64,000 bases of DNA from Orthonyx spaldingii (taxonomy: Eukaryota; Chordata; Aves; Passeriformes; Orthonychidae), in NCBI GenBank assembly GCA_013397795.1, contig VZTJ01004286.1:4005753-4069752 (forward strand). The letters run 5' to 3'. Numbering within the stretch: the stretch's first letter is position 1; the number at the start of each line of letters is the position of its first letter. This document shows, piece by piece, positions 1 to 11,400 of the stretch. The notes below the pieces were generated by a model. The model was not told where the DNA came from and did no database searches. It saw nothing but the letters and a program-made list of their open reading frames with translations. The position numbers and the translations under genes were made by a program.

Positions 1-2880
1 ATTTTAATTTTTCCAAGGCATTCTTATCACCAGGGCTGGAATCTGCTTTGCTTGACTGCAAGCTGGGATGAGTCACCAGCCTCTGCCATGAAGGCCAGCC
101 ACTGGGACAGTGACATTCCCTGCAGGCAGCAGCCCCAAAGCCACCTGGTTCCTGCCGGCCTCTGCCAGAACACCCTTCCTGTCGGCTCACCTGGGCAAGC
201 CATGGAAAGCCCTTCCCTCAGCAGCACGTTCAGCATTCTTCACTTTGGAAGAGGCCATCAGTTTAACCTTTTCTCTGGAAAAATATGGTTTCCCCTCACT
301 TCTGCTACTGATGAGTCATTGTCTCACAGCAAACAAGAACAAGAAATAGAGCTTTTAGCTAAGGACAAATCCCCAGCACTTACTGTGACTCCTGTGTGAC
401 TTACCCTGGTTCCCTTTCTAGGGGTTTGGTCATACACTGGTTTTCCATGTAGGCTTTGGAAGGCAGTACACTTCCACTCTCCTCCTTGCAAGAACTCTTC
501 TTTACTCCAAAGGACACACAAATATCTTTGACAAAATCAGGTTCTGTAATTGAGGGTTGATAGATTGTGGACCTGCTGTACGTTGCTACTTCAGATTCTC
601 TCTCTCATTTAGTTTGTGTGGCCTCAAGAACTTAAACCCCAAGAGGTATGAAGCTGTTTAGATGGTGAGTGGCTAAACACACGAGGAGGGGAAGTATTTC
701 CATATTCTGTTATTTTACTTTAGCCAGAGATAAATGTTTTATGTTTTTGTTATATTTGCACACTAGATAATGTGTGATTAGATGTTTGCAACAGCAACTT
801 CAGATGTCCATCTCATCATACTGTTCAAACTTTGCAGCCTTTGGAAAAATGACAAATATCTTTATTTATATTCTTTTTAGCATGTAAAACAATTTCTAAC
901 TTACTTTTTTTTGTACAATTGACGATCTTGTTAACAATGTCACATAATTAAACACAGTTAATGACTTGGTTTTCTATTGGCATCCTACCTCCTCTCTGGG
1001 TGAAATATCGGACTCCATCCACGTGAGACCTCCAGGCTGGAAGAGGAATCTCTGACACTGTTCAGGGCCACGAGATGTCGCTGCAAAGCCACTCGAGGTC
1101 ACCTGCTGTCCCTCCGAAGGGAAACGCAGCACACCTCAAGCACCGGGGGCGTGTTAAGGGCAACAATATGCAGAAACTGAACTTGTTTTTCTAAAGCAAC
1201 AGCAGAAAAGCTTGATTTGAAGTCCCATATGCCAGGGAGGAAGGATTGAAATGTTCTGAAGAGTGTAATTATTTTTGTAAATGGGTCAGACATGAGCAAT
1301 GCCAAAAGCTGAGAAAGTTGGGATGCAAAGTTTGCAGTCTTGTATTACTTCTGCAATTAAGAGAAAAATCCCCCAACCTACGATCCTTTGCACATACTGG
1401 GCTTTTGTTCCCAAAATGACAAAAGGCATTACTTCAGAGCTTCCTGTTCTGGGAGGAGGTGTGCTGGAGCAGCCAAAATGCCATACGCCCTGGACTGTAA
1501 ACAGTTGTGAAGTGAAATAGGAAGGAAAGGGATTTACCTAAACAGATATAACAGATTCTATTTCTAATGGAGGAAATACCACTGGTAATGAATGTTTCCT
1601 CTCCTACAAACACTTCAGAGAAAATGAAAATAAAAGATAAAAATAATGAAAAAGTTCACAGAATCAGTAGACAGACCAAAATTTCCAGAGGTGGATGTGT
1701 TTTCAGGAATTGTGTTTACATGCAAACATTGAGGCCTTACTGATTCTCATGTTCTTTTTGGACATTTATTGTTTATTCCAGCTGCAAAGGGGTTCAGGTA
1801 GCAATCACAAGCACCTAAGAAAGCTGGCAGAACTCTGCTTCCTAATGACTTCCTGGTGCCTGTACCACCACTGCATTCATTTTTTTCTGCTATGTAACTA
1901 AAATCGCAACGGGATCCAGATGATGTGTTTTAATACAAGTTGCATCATTAGAAAAATTTCACTTAACATCTATTGCTGTATCAGTCCATAGCAGTGATGC
2001 AGTTAATGAAGAAGAGAATGTTTTCCATGAGGTGTTGTAGAAGTTCCTGATTTTGTCTGTATCTACATGAAATGTGTGGGCTCCTAGGGACAGAGATTTC
2101 CATTTTTACTTTTTTTCAATAGGGTCAAGTTAAAGACAAGATTAATAAAAAGGTATAACAAACATATAGCAAAATGGTCCTGTATCATAAATAACAGATT
2201 TAGGAAAGTCCCAAAGAGGAAGAAATGTCCTGTCTTTCCTACAACAACCTGGGTTTCTGACCTCATGTAGGCTGCAGATAATGATGATGATGATGTGGAA
2301 TACAAACTCACATGGACCTAAGCAGATAATTCTCTGAACAATCCCCTGGGTGAAAAATCTCTAAAAAATGTTATGAATATACAGAAGTCATACAAAATTC
2401 CTGCCTGGTCCAAGTCAGGCAGTCACTCTAATTCAGGACACAAACACAAGAACAGGCAGGTAGGTACACAAGGTGATGGTATTTCAAACTGACCCATACC
2501 CATGCCACCAGCTACTTTATAAAACTTTATTTTCTAAGACTTTACACTATTGTGAATCTGCCACAAAACAATTTTCAGAATGTTAAAATATCCTTTGAGT
2601 GTGAAACAGAAAAAATGATCATCTCTGGTTTTTAAAATCACCTCTAGTTTTTAAACTCTCTAGAAATTTCTCATATTTTCAACTTTCCAAATACCTCCAT
2701 AAAATGGTGATTGGTTGTGCAGTGTTTTGAGTCACCTCCAACATCAGAGGCTTTACAGAAAAGCATCCAAAACTAGATATAGCTCTTGTTTTGGTACCTT
2801 GCCATGGTAATGTTCTACCCGAGCCCTTTATTATTCACTGGAAAATAACAAGTCTACTTTATGAGGCTGAGTGTTCCTAG

Positions 2881-2945
2881 AACTACAGAATGGTTTGGGC
2901 TGAAAGGGGCCTTAAAGATCACCCAGTTCCAAACCCCTGTGTTCA
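2881..2945 (-). mobile_element. CR1 LINE fragment (3' end)
   Basis: ACAGAATGGTTTGGGCTGAA followed by AGGGGCCTTAAAGATCACC is the reverse complement of the common avian CR1 3' end. Only about 65 bases remain recognisable. Confidence 0.75.
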
Positions 2946-4660
2946 TCAGGGCTCTGCTGCCTCTGATGGTTGGTTTTGATTATCTTTTCATGCTATAATA
3001 AATAGCTGTAGCTTTATTGCTATGGCAATTTCAGTATAATAATACAGGCTATACTGAGAGAAAAGCTCACCTCTTCATCCTCATTTGTTTGGGCTTTGGG
3101 GGTTTTTGCCAGGCTTCTTTCTTTCCTGGGGAAGGCTTTGCTCCTCCTCTCACCTGTTCTGAGGCCACAAGAATGACTCTGTTGACTTGGTCCTTGTGCT
3201 GTCCTTTCCTTTGTCCCATTCCCAAGTTTACCCAAGTCTGGTTTTTTCCAGACAGACATTACTTCTGCTACTATTCCCATGTTCTTTTTGAACCACCAAT
3301 TTCCCAATTTTCCTTCCTTCCTTCCTTGGTGAGGATGCAAATCTTTAACTCAGCCCAGAGAAAAGAAGAACCTGTTGTCTATGCTGCACAGAGAATGATG
3401 CAGTATTTTTCCCTATAGTACAGCAAAGACACGAACAGACATTTTGATTTATCAAAATTCAAAGCCACATGTAGCACCTGTGTGTGTGAATTGCTGACAT
3501 AAAAATCAGCCAACCAAAATGGCAAAATGGAAAAAGCCCTGCTGACCATGAAAGAAAAGAAAGCATCAAACCAAGCTGGTTCTTTGCTGCAGCCTTGGCT
3601 CATTAACCAACCTTTGCTGATTACCTCTCAGTTCCAAGGTTCCAGCAGCTCTGCTCAAGGAGCACAGTGCAGCTGGGATTCGTGGGACTCCAGCAGTCCC
3701 TGAACACTCTGCACTGGAAGATGGTCTCTAAAGCACTTGCTGGTTTCTGGTTCAGCCTGTTAAATGGAGGATGTAAACTCAGGACTTGCATGCTTATATA
3801 ATAAACACTTGCAGTCATAACAACAAATTTATGATTTTGTAAAACAATAACAGGTAGTTTTTCCTAAAGCTATATCCTTCAATACTATAATTCTTATCCT
3901 CTCCTCCTGCCACTGGCAAAAACAGAGATATAAGCAAGCCTTTTTTAACACAGACTTTTTGCCAAACCTTCAGCTGGTTCTTCCAGAAGTTGTATTGATG
4001 TATTTTTAATTTATTTGAAATGTATTGATGTATTTTCATTTCACTCCAGCATGGTCTGATTGACAGTGGTCTTTAGAAAGAGCTGACGTGCCACCCCACA
4101 TCAGGAGAGACATATCCTTACTAGGGCTCACCAGTTATTGCTTAAATGAAAATATATTTTTACAGTGGACAAAGCTGGTATGAGATGCAATTAATTACAG
4201 AAGGACCAGAGAAATTAATTTTTAGTTCAACTAGGATTTTTGTCAGTAATACACACCAAGTAATTCTGGGTTGTATAGAAATGAAAAGGAACTTGCAAGA
4301 GTGGAAGTATTTAAGACCTTTCTTAGTAAAAGATAATTATGGAGATTTGTCTAATAAACCTTTGTTGTCCTGCTAAATGAAAAGCTAAGTGGCTAACTAA
4401 GTATTTATAAGCTTTTGAGATGAAAGTGACTCAGGATATGTCTACATGGGAATATGTTTCTGAGTTATGACTCATGTATTTGTGGGTGGATTTTATCTGA
4501 ACCTGCCTTGACAGTATGTGAAGGCCCATATTCTTTATATGCTCAGCCCATTCAGTGCTGAGGCTGACTGGATGAAAAGGCAGGTCACTCCAGAGCCTGC
4601 AGCGTGCTACCATCTGTAGATAATCTAGGAAATGGCTCCTAACATTGCTGGGGAATTGTC

Positions 4661-4820
4661 CTTCCTCCCTTCCTCCCTTCCTCCCTTCCTCCCTTCCTCC
4701 CTTCCTCCCTTCCTCCCTTCCTCCCTTCCTCCCTTCCTCCCTTCCTTCCTTCCTTCCTTCCTTCCTTCCTTCCTTCCTTCCTTCCTTCCTTCCTTCCTTC
4801 CTTCCTTCCTTCCTTCTCCC
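4661..4820. repeat. Compound TTCC / TTCCTCCC microsatellite
   Basis: About 160 bases of pure pyrimidine: roughly ten copies of an 8-base CTTCCTCC unit pass directly into about eighteen copies of CTTC. The Pro/Ser/Phe-leucine and Arg/Lys/Glu/Gly open frames across it on both strands are translation shadows. Such mirror-symmetric tracts can form triplex DNA. Confidence 0.95.
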
Positions 4821-5941
4821 TCCCACAAATCCAGAAGGATTATCTGTGGGTCCAGAGGATACGTTTTTGCAGGTTTGTTTGCTCAGAACTGACACTTGCT
4901 GTGACTGTGAGTGTCTCTCCAGTTCCTGTTTTGCAGAAGGCCCTGTGAGTGCCCAGGTAATGGGTGACATCCTTGCCAGCGATTCCACTGCCAGCGTGTG
5001 GCCTTGTCCTTCTGGTGTGCCTGCAGTTGTGGTAACCCCCCATCATTTCATGGATCCAGGATGGCTGAACCCAAAGCAATCAGACATAGCACAAAGGCCA
5101 GGAAATTGACAGGAATAAGTCAATATAAGGGTATAAGAAAATATGTAGCAGAAAGAGTAAAACACCACCTAACTCAGTGTCCTGCCCCGGGGGCCAAGAG
5201 AAGATACCTAAAGCAGAGCACAGGAACAAAGCAATAATAAATTTGGGATAATTCCTTTATTTCCAGAGTCCTATCTCACAGACAAACAGAGGTGATGTCT
5301 GTATTTAATAGTAGCTCATGATGCATTTTTGTTCCATCAATGTGTCCAGCTGGGTTTTGAGCTAAGCTTGCAGCATCCATACTGCTGTATTAGCTCACAC
5401 AGCTGGGGTAAAGGAGAGGGAAAAGAAGTTAATGAAATGCTGTTGGTTTGGCTTCAGTTGAAAGAGGAAACCACTCCACTTGTATGCAACACCCTTTCAA
5501 CAGCAATTCTGAACCCACTGTAATCCCAATGGCAGTTGGCCCTTTAGGGGCTGTGACTTCACTGTCTGGCTCTGAAATGCTTCTCTTTGCAGCCTGCCCC
5601 ACAGCTGACAGACACCAACCTTAAACACAAGCTGTTTGAACCTTCAATCCCACTCCATGGTTTTCTTGGAATTCAGCCACTTGCTTCTCTCCTGTTCTGC
5701 CATTCTGATGACTGCAAATAAACTTGTTCCATTGGTGATTCAGCCGTGATCTGCTCTGTGCTCCACAGGGGTAGGAATCCAGTGTCTCACACATTCCCTT
5801 GCCCATTTTCCATCCCTCAGTCATTTCTCAGAGACCTGCTTGAAGTGATGGCATTGCTCCCTGTGCTGCTCCATGCCCAGCTGTCCTGGGAAGAGCTCCT
5901 GCAACTTAGTGTTTCTCAAAGATGAATTAACATTTCTGTAG

Positions 5942-5964
5942 GGAAAAAAAAAAAAAAAAAAAAA
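5942..5964. repeat. Poly(A) run
   Basis: About 22 A bases. No retrocopy could be recognised upstream of it. Confidence 0.9.
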
Positions 5965-7171
5965 GAGATTAACCAGATATCCAAGGTGCTTTTCTGGCAG
6001 CAGACAGCTTGATGTGCTGCAGATAACACACCATGCCAAAAAAAAAATAAAACCTGCAAGATGAAGAGCTAAGCATTAAAGGTGGGTTTGTGAATCAGCA
6101 ATAGATTCGAAGAGACAGAGGGCATAGAGGAGTAAAACCTAAGACTGTAGAAGAGCCCAAAAGTAGAAGTATGAGGGATGATGACCCATCAGGAGGAAGC
6201 CAGAGTGCATCTCCCATGGAGCAGGGAGAGTTTCACAGCTGAAGCTCAGCTTGTGCCTGTGCAGGGAGAGCAGAGGGGTCAGAGCTGCGCCGCGCCAAAC
6301 CCCTCACTGCAGCCATCGTGTTTTATTAGCAAACTGCAAGTTACAGGTGGCTGAAACTTCTTCTGCAAGAAAGCCTCCATGTCAGATGTGCTTTCATGTT
6401 ACTGTAAGTCAAGCACATGAAATAACGGCTAAAATTACTGCCAACTTAAAGCATGTATTTTTTAATAAATGCAGTCTGCCTGCTTTTTACAAGGCATTGT
6501 TTTATGGTAACCATAAAAACTTCAATTCCCTCTACCTAGAGGTTCATCTTTTGAATTACACTTTTCTAGTTCGCTCACTCTGCAGTCAGTCAGCTTAATT
6601 TGTAACTTGTATAGATTTTCTGCCCAGCAACAGCAAAAACAAAACATTAAACAGAAAAAGATGTTGTACCAGAAAGAGCACAAAACCTGGCACTGCAACT
6701 GAGGGGCAAATACGCTGCTGGAAACGTTTTTAGGTTCTTAATTGCCCAATTTTCAATCTGAGAGGCTCCAGATCACAGGAACGGGAAGGGACAACAAGAT
6801 TTGAGGGGACTGGACAAGACGATGCAGCACTGCACATACTTTTCCATCCCAAAGTGCCAGGGTGTGGTTTGGAAACACAGAGCCAGGACAAACGATTATA
6901 CGCTTTGCTGACTCCAGTGACCTCACAGCACAAGTATGTGGGACAACCTCTGGCAAAAGCCCCTTCTGCTTTATATAGGTTGCTTTCTGAATCTAATTCT
7001 GTAAGTATATGAGGAGGTCTGAGCAATGAGTCTGTTTAAATATGTACCAGCTAACAAAGATGCTGCATTGAATATCTTTAAGGTCTTACATCCTATTTCG
7101 GCGGTTCAAAACTTAAACACAGATTTTTACAGCCAGAGTTGGAGCAAGGTCAAGGGCTGAGGGGGGAGAGG

Positions 7172-7466
7172 GGTTGAGGGGCTCTTTTCAGTGGTGCCCA
7201 GTGACAGGACAAGGAGCAATGGTCATAAAGTAAAACACAAGAAGTTCCAACTCAACATGAGGATGAACTTCTTCACACTGAGGGTGGCAGAGCACTGGAA
7301 CAGACTGTCCAGGGAGTTTGTGGAGTCTCCCTCTGTGGAGATATTCCAAACTCACCTGAACGCGTTCCTTTGTCACCTGCTCTGGGTGACCGTGCCCTGG
7401 CAGGGGAGCTGGACTGGATGGTCTCCAGAGGTCCCTTCCGGCACTAACAAATCTGTGATTCTGTGA
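7172..7466 (+). mobile_element. CR1 LINE 3' end, truncated
   Basis: Contains GAACTTCTTCACACTGAGGG, GAGCACTGGAACAG, GTGGAGTCTCC and GAGGTCCCTTCC in CR1 order, and ends in TCTGTGATTCTGTGA, the CR1 terminal repeat. The plus-strand frame reads HWNRLSREFVESPSVEIFQT, the decayed tail of the CR1 reverse-transcriptase ORF. The 5' part is missing, as usual for CR1. G-rich GCTGAGGGG sequence flanks it on both sides. Confidence 0.92.
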
Positions 7467-7479
7467 AGGGAGGGCGCTC

Positions 7480-7990
7480 AGGGGCTGAGGGGCCGAGGTG
7501 TGGTGTTGAGGGCTGAGGGGCTGGGAGAGGTGGTGGGGGGCTGAGACGGGAGCAGGGCTGGGAGAGGCGCTGAGGCGGGATGAGGGCGACTGAGGGACCG
7601 GGGCGGGATGAGGGGGACGGAGGGACCGAGTCAGGGCGCTGCGGGGCGGAGATGGACCGAGGCGCTGAGGCGGGATGAGGCACTGAGGGACCGGGGTGGC
7701 ATGAGGCGCCGAGGGAGGGAGAGGGTACGGTGAGGGACCGGGGTGAGATGAGGCGCTGATGGAGGCAGAGGGGACAGTGAGGAACCGAGGCGAGTCGATG
7801 AGGTGCTGAGGGAGAGAGAGGGAACAGTGCGGGTCTGAGACCGGTCGCCGAGGTGCTGAGGGAGGGAGACTGGACGCTGAGGAACCGCGGCGGGTCGATC
7901 AAGGACCGCGGCGGTGGCTGAGGCGCTGAGGGGGCGGTGACGGGACGGGGAGAGACCGAGGCGGGTCGGTGGAGAACCGCGGCGGTGACC
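7480..7990. repeat. G-rich minisatellite of about 50-bp period
   Basis: The motif (A/C)(T/C)GAGG(C/T)GC(C/T)GAGGGAGG recurs at 7701, 7748, 7798 and 7848, with a further unit starting near 7898, spacing 47-50 bases; more diverged GCTGAGGGACCGGGGCGG copies extend either side. The minus-strand Pro/Ser/Arg-rich open frames across it are shadows of the repeat. It leads directly into the SEC62 CpG island. Confidence 0.8.
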
Positions 7991-8470
7991 GAAGCCCTGA
8001 GGGGGCGGTGAGGGGCGGAGGCGCCGCGGGCGCGCCCCCTGCCCGCCCCTCCGCCCGCTCCCGCCGCCTCTCGCGAGGCCGCCCCCCCTCCCCGCGCGCG
8101 TCACCGGCGGAGCGGACGGGGACAACATGGCGGAGCGGCGGCGGCACAGGAAGCGCGTCCAGGTACCCGAGACTCCCCTTCTTCTCCATCGCTCCCCTCC
8201 CCGTCCGCAGCGCGGCTTCCCCCGCGGCCTTCCCGCCCGACGCTGGTGCCAGGCGGCGGCTGCGGGCGGCCCGCGGTGAGGGGGGAGAGCGGCTTCAGTC
8301 TCGGGGCACCGGGAGCCCCTCAGGCCGGGGCGGGAGCCCGGGCTGGCAGGTTTTCCTCAGAATTTTCTGGCACGTTGGTAAACGCTGTGAACACAGAGCG
8401 GGGGAGCTCAGGTAGGAGCGTTTCGGGGCCGAGGGGCGGCCGGCGGGGCCCCTCGGCTCATCAGAGGCGC
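7850..8470 (+). promoter_or_regulatory. SEC62: SEC62 CpG-island promoter
   Basis: CpG-dense sequence surrounds the first exon, with GCCCCCTGCCCGCCCC-type GC boxes just upstream of the ATG at 8127 and continued CpG richness into intron 1. No TATA box is visible, as usual for a housekeeping gene. The left part merges into the G-rich minisatellite. Confidence 0.8.
8127..8162 (+). CDS. SEC62: SEC62 coding exon 1
   Basis: Encodes residues 1-12 (MAERRRHRKRVQ). It ends in CAG followed by a GTACCC donor, phase 0. The strongly basic start is the part that in the mammalian protein contacts SEC63. The 5' UTR must lie just upstream inside the CpG island. Confidence 0.95.
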
Positions 8471-11400
8471 CCCCGCTTCATCCCCGTGGGCTCTGCGCCC
8501 TCAGAAGTTCTTCGTCTCTCCATGGCCAAAAAATGAGATTTGGAACTGTTCCCTCTTTTTAATCGCCGTGTTATACTCAGAATCTCCCCCGTTATCAGTG
8601 TCGAACAATAGCAAAGTGCGGGTGACACCAAAACACCCGGGAGCTGCGCCTTCAGCCCAGCGTGTCCGGCCCAGGGATCGTAAGCAGAAGACGTGGGACA
8701 GATGGTAAAAGCATCTTAAAAGCAAACGTGCCCCAACCAGGAAATGATGCGGGAAGGAAAGGAAATTTGTGTCTGGAAAACATAAACAAACAGACGCGCC
8801 TAAAAATAGACCTAATCAGCTTTGAGATCGTGTTAAAATGTAGTGATAATTGTGTGGTGGCACTGAGAGGCAAACTGAGGGCCCCTTCGGTGTTTTCACT
8901 TACCTGGTAGCCTGGAATGTCGAGGTGTAATTTTTACAGGGAGTTTTATGGAGTTTTTAAGGTATGCTTTGGGCGTACTTACAGTATCAGTGACCATAAC
9001 ACTCGTTACTGTTATGTGTTATCAACACTCAGCCTCAATAGTGTTTGTTTGGGGTTTATTGCTCTGCTGTAAGAGCAGATAATATTCACGGGAGAGATCA
9101 CAGAGCCATTCAGCAATGCACACTTCATATGTCACCCTTCTGCTTGGTTGCCCGTTCTCTTTTCTCATCTTTCCCTTTCCCAGCCCACTTTCCCTTCCCC
9201 CGGGAAGATGGAAATCTGCCTGTACTTGTAAAGGTTCCTTTTTTTCCTTTTAATTCAAATTACCAGGGCAGGGAGAGAAATGCAAGGAATAATTAATCAA
9301 AATCTTATTGAACGAGCCCTATCCATCACAACATTCAATGAATTATTGTAAAACATCACCAAATTATTCTCTTTTTAAGATTTTTATAGGTTGTCCCTTT
9401 CCAAGAATGACGACAGCTCAATAAAGCATCCATCAAACCAAATTTAAATATAATTTAAAGTTGGTATAACATCCAAGGCTGTGGTCTTGCAGGCAGTTAA
9501 GCACATAGTTTATTTCCAGCCTGTTAGCAGTAAAAGTATTTCCCAAATTATTAGTAATTAAATCGATGTCTGAGTTTTAACACTTAAGGTCATGGCCTAA
9601 ATCTGTGATATAATGATGCAGATAAATGTGTGTCTTCATAGGTTCCCAGTGTAGGTCAACAACAATGGGAAGACAAGACAGTGAACAAAGAATACTGGTG
9701 AATGCCCAAGGGGTGTTCTTAATTGGTCAGTGAATAAAACAACTCATATTTTTCATGGTGGTTGGTTTTGGGTTTCATTTTTCTTAAGCTTTTTGAACGT
9801 TCCTGGCATATTTGCAGTGTGGTTATCACGTTTTTAGGCTCATGCTGCAAGTCTTCTTTTAAAATGAAGTGTGGGATTTTTATTCTTAGGTGCTTCAAAG
9901 TGTTTTAGCAGTGTGTACTTAATTTAAGGTGATGTTGGCCCCCTAAAGAGATTATTTGTCATACCGCACACAAGTCAGACATCTGAATACCCTGCTGTCA
10001 TTAAACATTTCTTGACAGGAGTGAGGTTCTTGGGAGAAGTTGGCGCATTTAGCTGTGGAAGAGGCTGAGGTAATGGAGTTCAGTTAAAAAAACCATGGGC
10101 ACAGAACCTGGGTTTGCAATGAATTTTATAGGATTTTATGCCTGTCATCAGTATTAGAATCGTGGTAGTTGGGTCAGATAGCTAGACATGAAAAAAGGCT
10201 CAAAAATAGTTCAGAGTTCTGTCTGGCCTGCTCCGTGTTTCCTGTCGGAAGCAGTCACAGGAAGGAAGTGTTTTATGGAATGCATTTTCATCAAAAGACA
10301 CCTTGCCCAATGTGTGTTGCATAGCTTAGACTCTTCCTCTGAAAGTTACGAAAGTTGCAAAAATTTTAACTTGAGAAGTTTGAACAAAGATATTTTAGAG
10401 GTGACATTTTCCAAGTGCCATTCCTGATGGTAATTTAACTGTAATCAACATGGAGATTAATTCAGACTTGCAGCAGTGAAAGGAGACTGGTCTGTAGGAT
10501 GCAGATTGCTTACCCAGTGGCTCCCACGTGATTCAAATGTCTGAAATCAAGAATGCTGCTGTGTATAAAGGACTCACTGACAGAAAACAACATATGTTGT
10601 CTAATGGCGAGTTCAATCTTTTTATTTTAGACAAGATACATCTCAAAAGATGGGAGATGACTTCGACTGCCTGTTACTCCAGCAACCTGATCAAAGCTAT
10701 GTCTTGGAACTGTATTTTTTTCCATGTGTGTCCTGAAATACTCACTTAACCAAGGAACGTTGAGCGTTGGTTCCTTTGACAGGCGCGGGGCCGGTAACAC
10801 GTGGCACTGTGCTGGCAGCTCTGCAGTTTGACTGTTGAAGAGGCATTAAGGTTTCATTGCCCTGGCTGGGTTGCACATGCACAGTTTGAGTCTGCCTGTG
10901 TCAGGTTTTGGGCTGATCTTTGCCTTAGGATTAGCAGTGCCTGTGTCGCTCCTTGAGGCTGTGTCCTGCTCTCCAGAAATGTTACTGCACACAAGTGCTG
11001 CTCCTGAAAACACAGAAGACAATTCCTGGGCAGTTTGGGAGTCAATGTCTCACTGCAGATTGATGGCTGAGGTGGCATCAGTGCCATTAATGACAGGTAC
11101 TTTCCTGGTTGACTTTTTCCCTTTGATTCAAGCTCTGAGATTCTCCTGATGAAGGACATCTACTAATCATTAACTGTTGTAGCCTGCAGTTGTGTCCTGT
11201 CATGGTTTGGGTTCTGCTGGAAGGAAAATGCAACAGCTGCATTGCTGCTCCTGTGCTGCAGTGTTGTGTGAATGACTCTGAAAGGGATCTGCAGAAAGGA
11301 CAATGCAATGGTTTTCCAGGAATGCATATTTTAGTCCAGCTTGCCCGTTTGGCTTTATTTTCCTCAGAAATTCTAATAAAGATGAGTGGGATGATAACAA

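Larger units (their letters stand above)
1..7150. other. Non-coding sequence upstream of SEC62
   Basis: Apart from the CR1 scrap, microsatellite and poly(A) run listed separately, I see no exon with splice borders, no RNA gene and no recognisable protein similarity. Open frames of 60-185 codons here are chance or repeat-derived. Confidence 0.7.

Noticed and set aside
3017..3418. 133-codon plus-strand frame
   Set aside because: No recognised family, no splice context, and the opposite strand is also open; most likely chance.
4431..4988. Long Arg/Lys/Glu/Gly repeat protein on the minus strand and Pro/Ser/Leu repeat proteins on the plus strand
   Set aside because: These are translations of the TTCC microsatellite; open frames exist on both strands because the tract contains no stop codons.
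7444..8189. Minus-strand Pro/Ser/Arg-rich frames of 96-165 codons
   Set aside because: They read through the 50-bp minisatellite and CpG island. The period is not a multiple of three and no conserved domain is visible.
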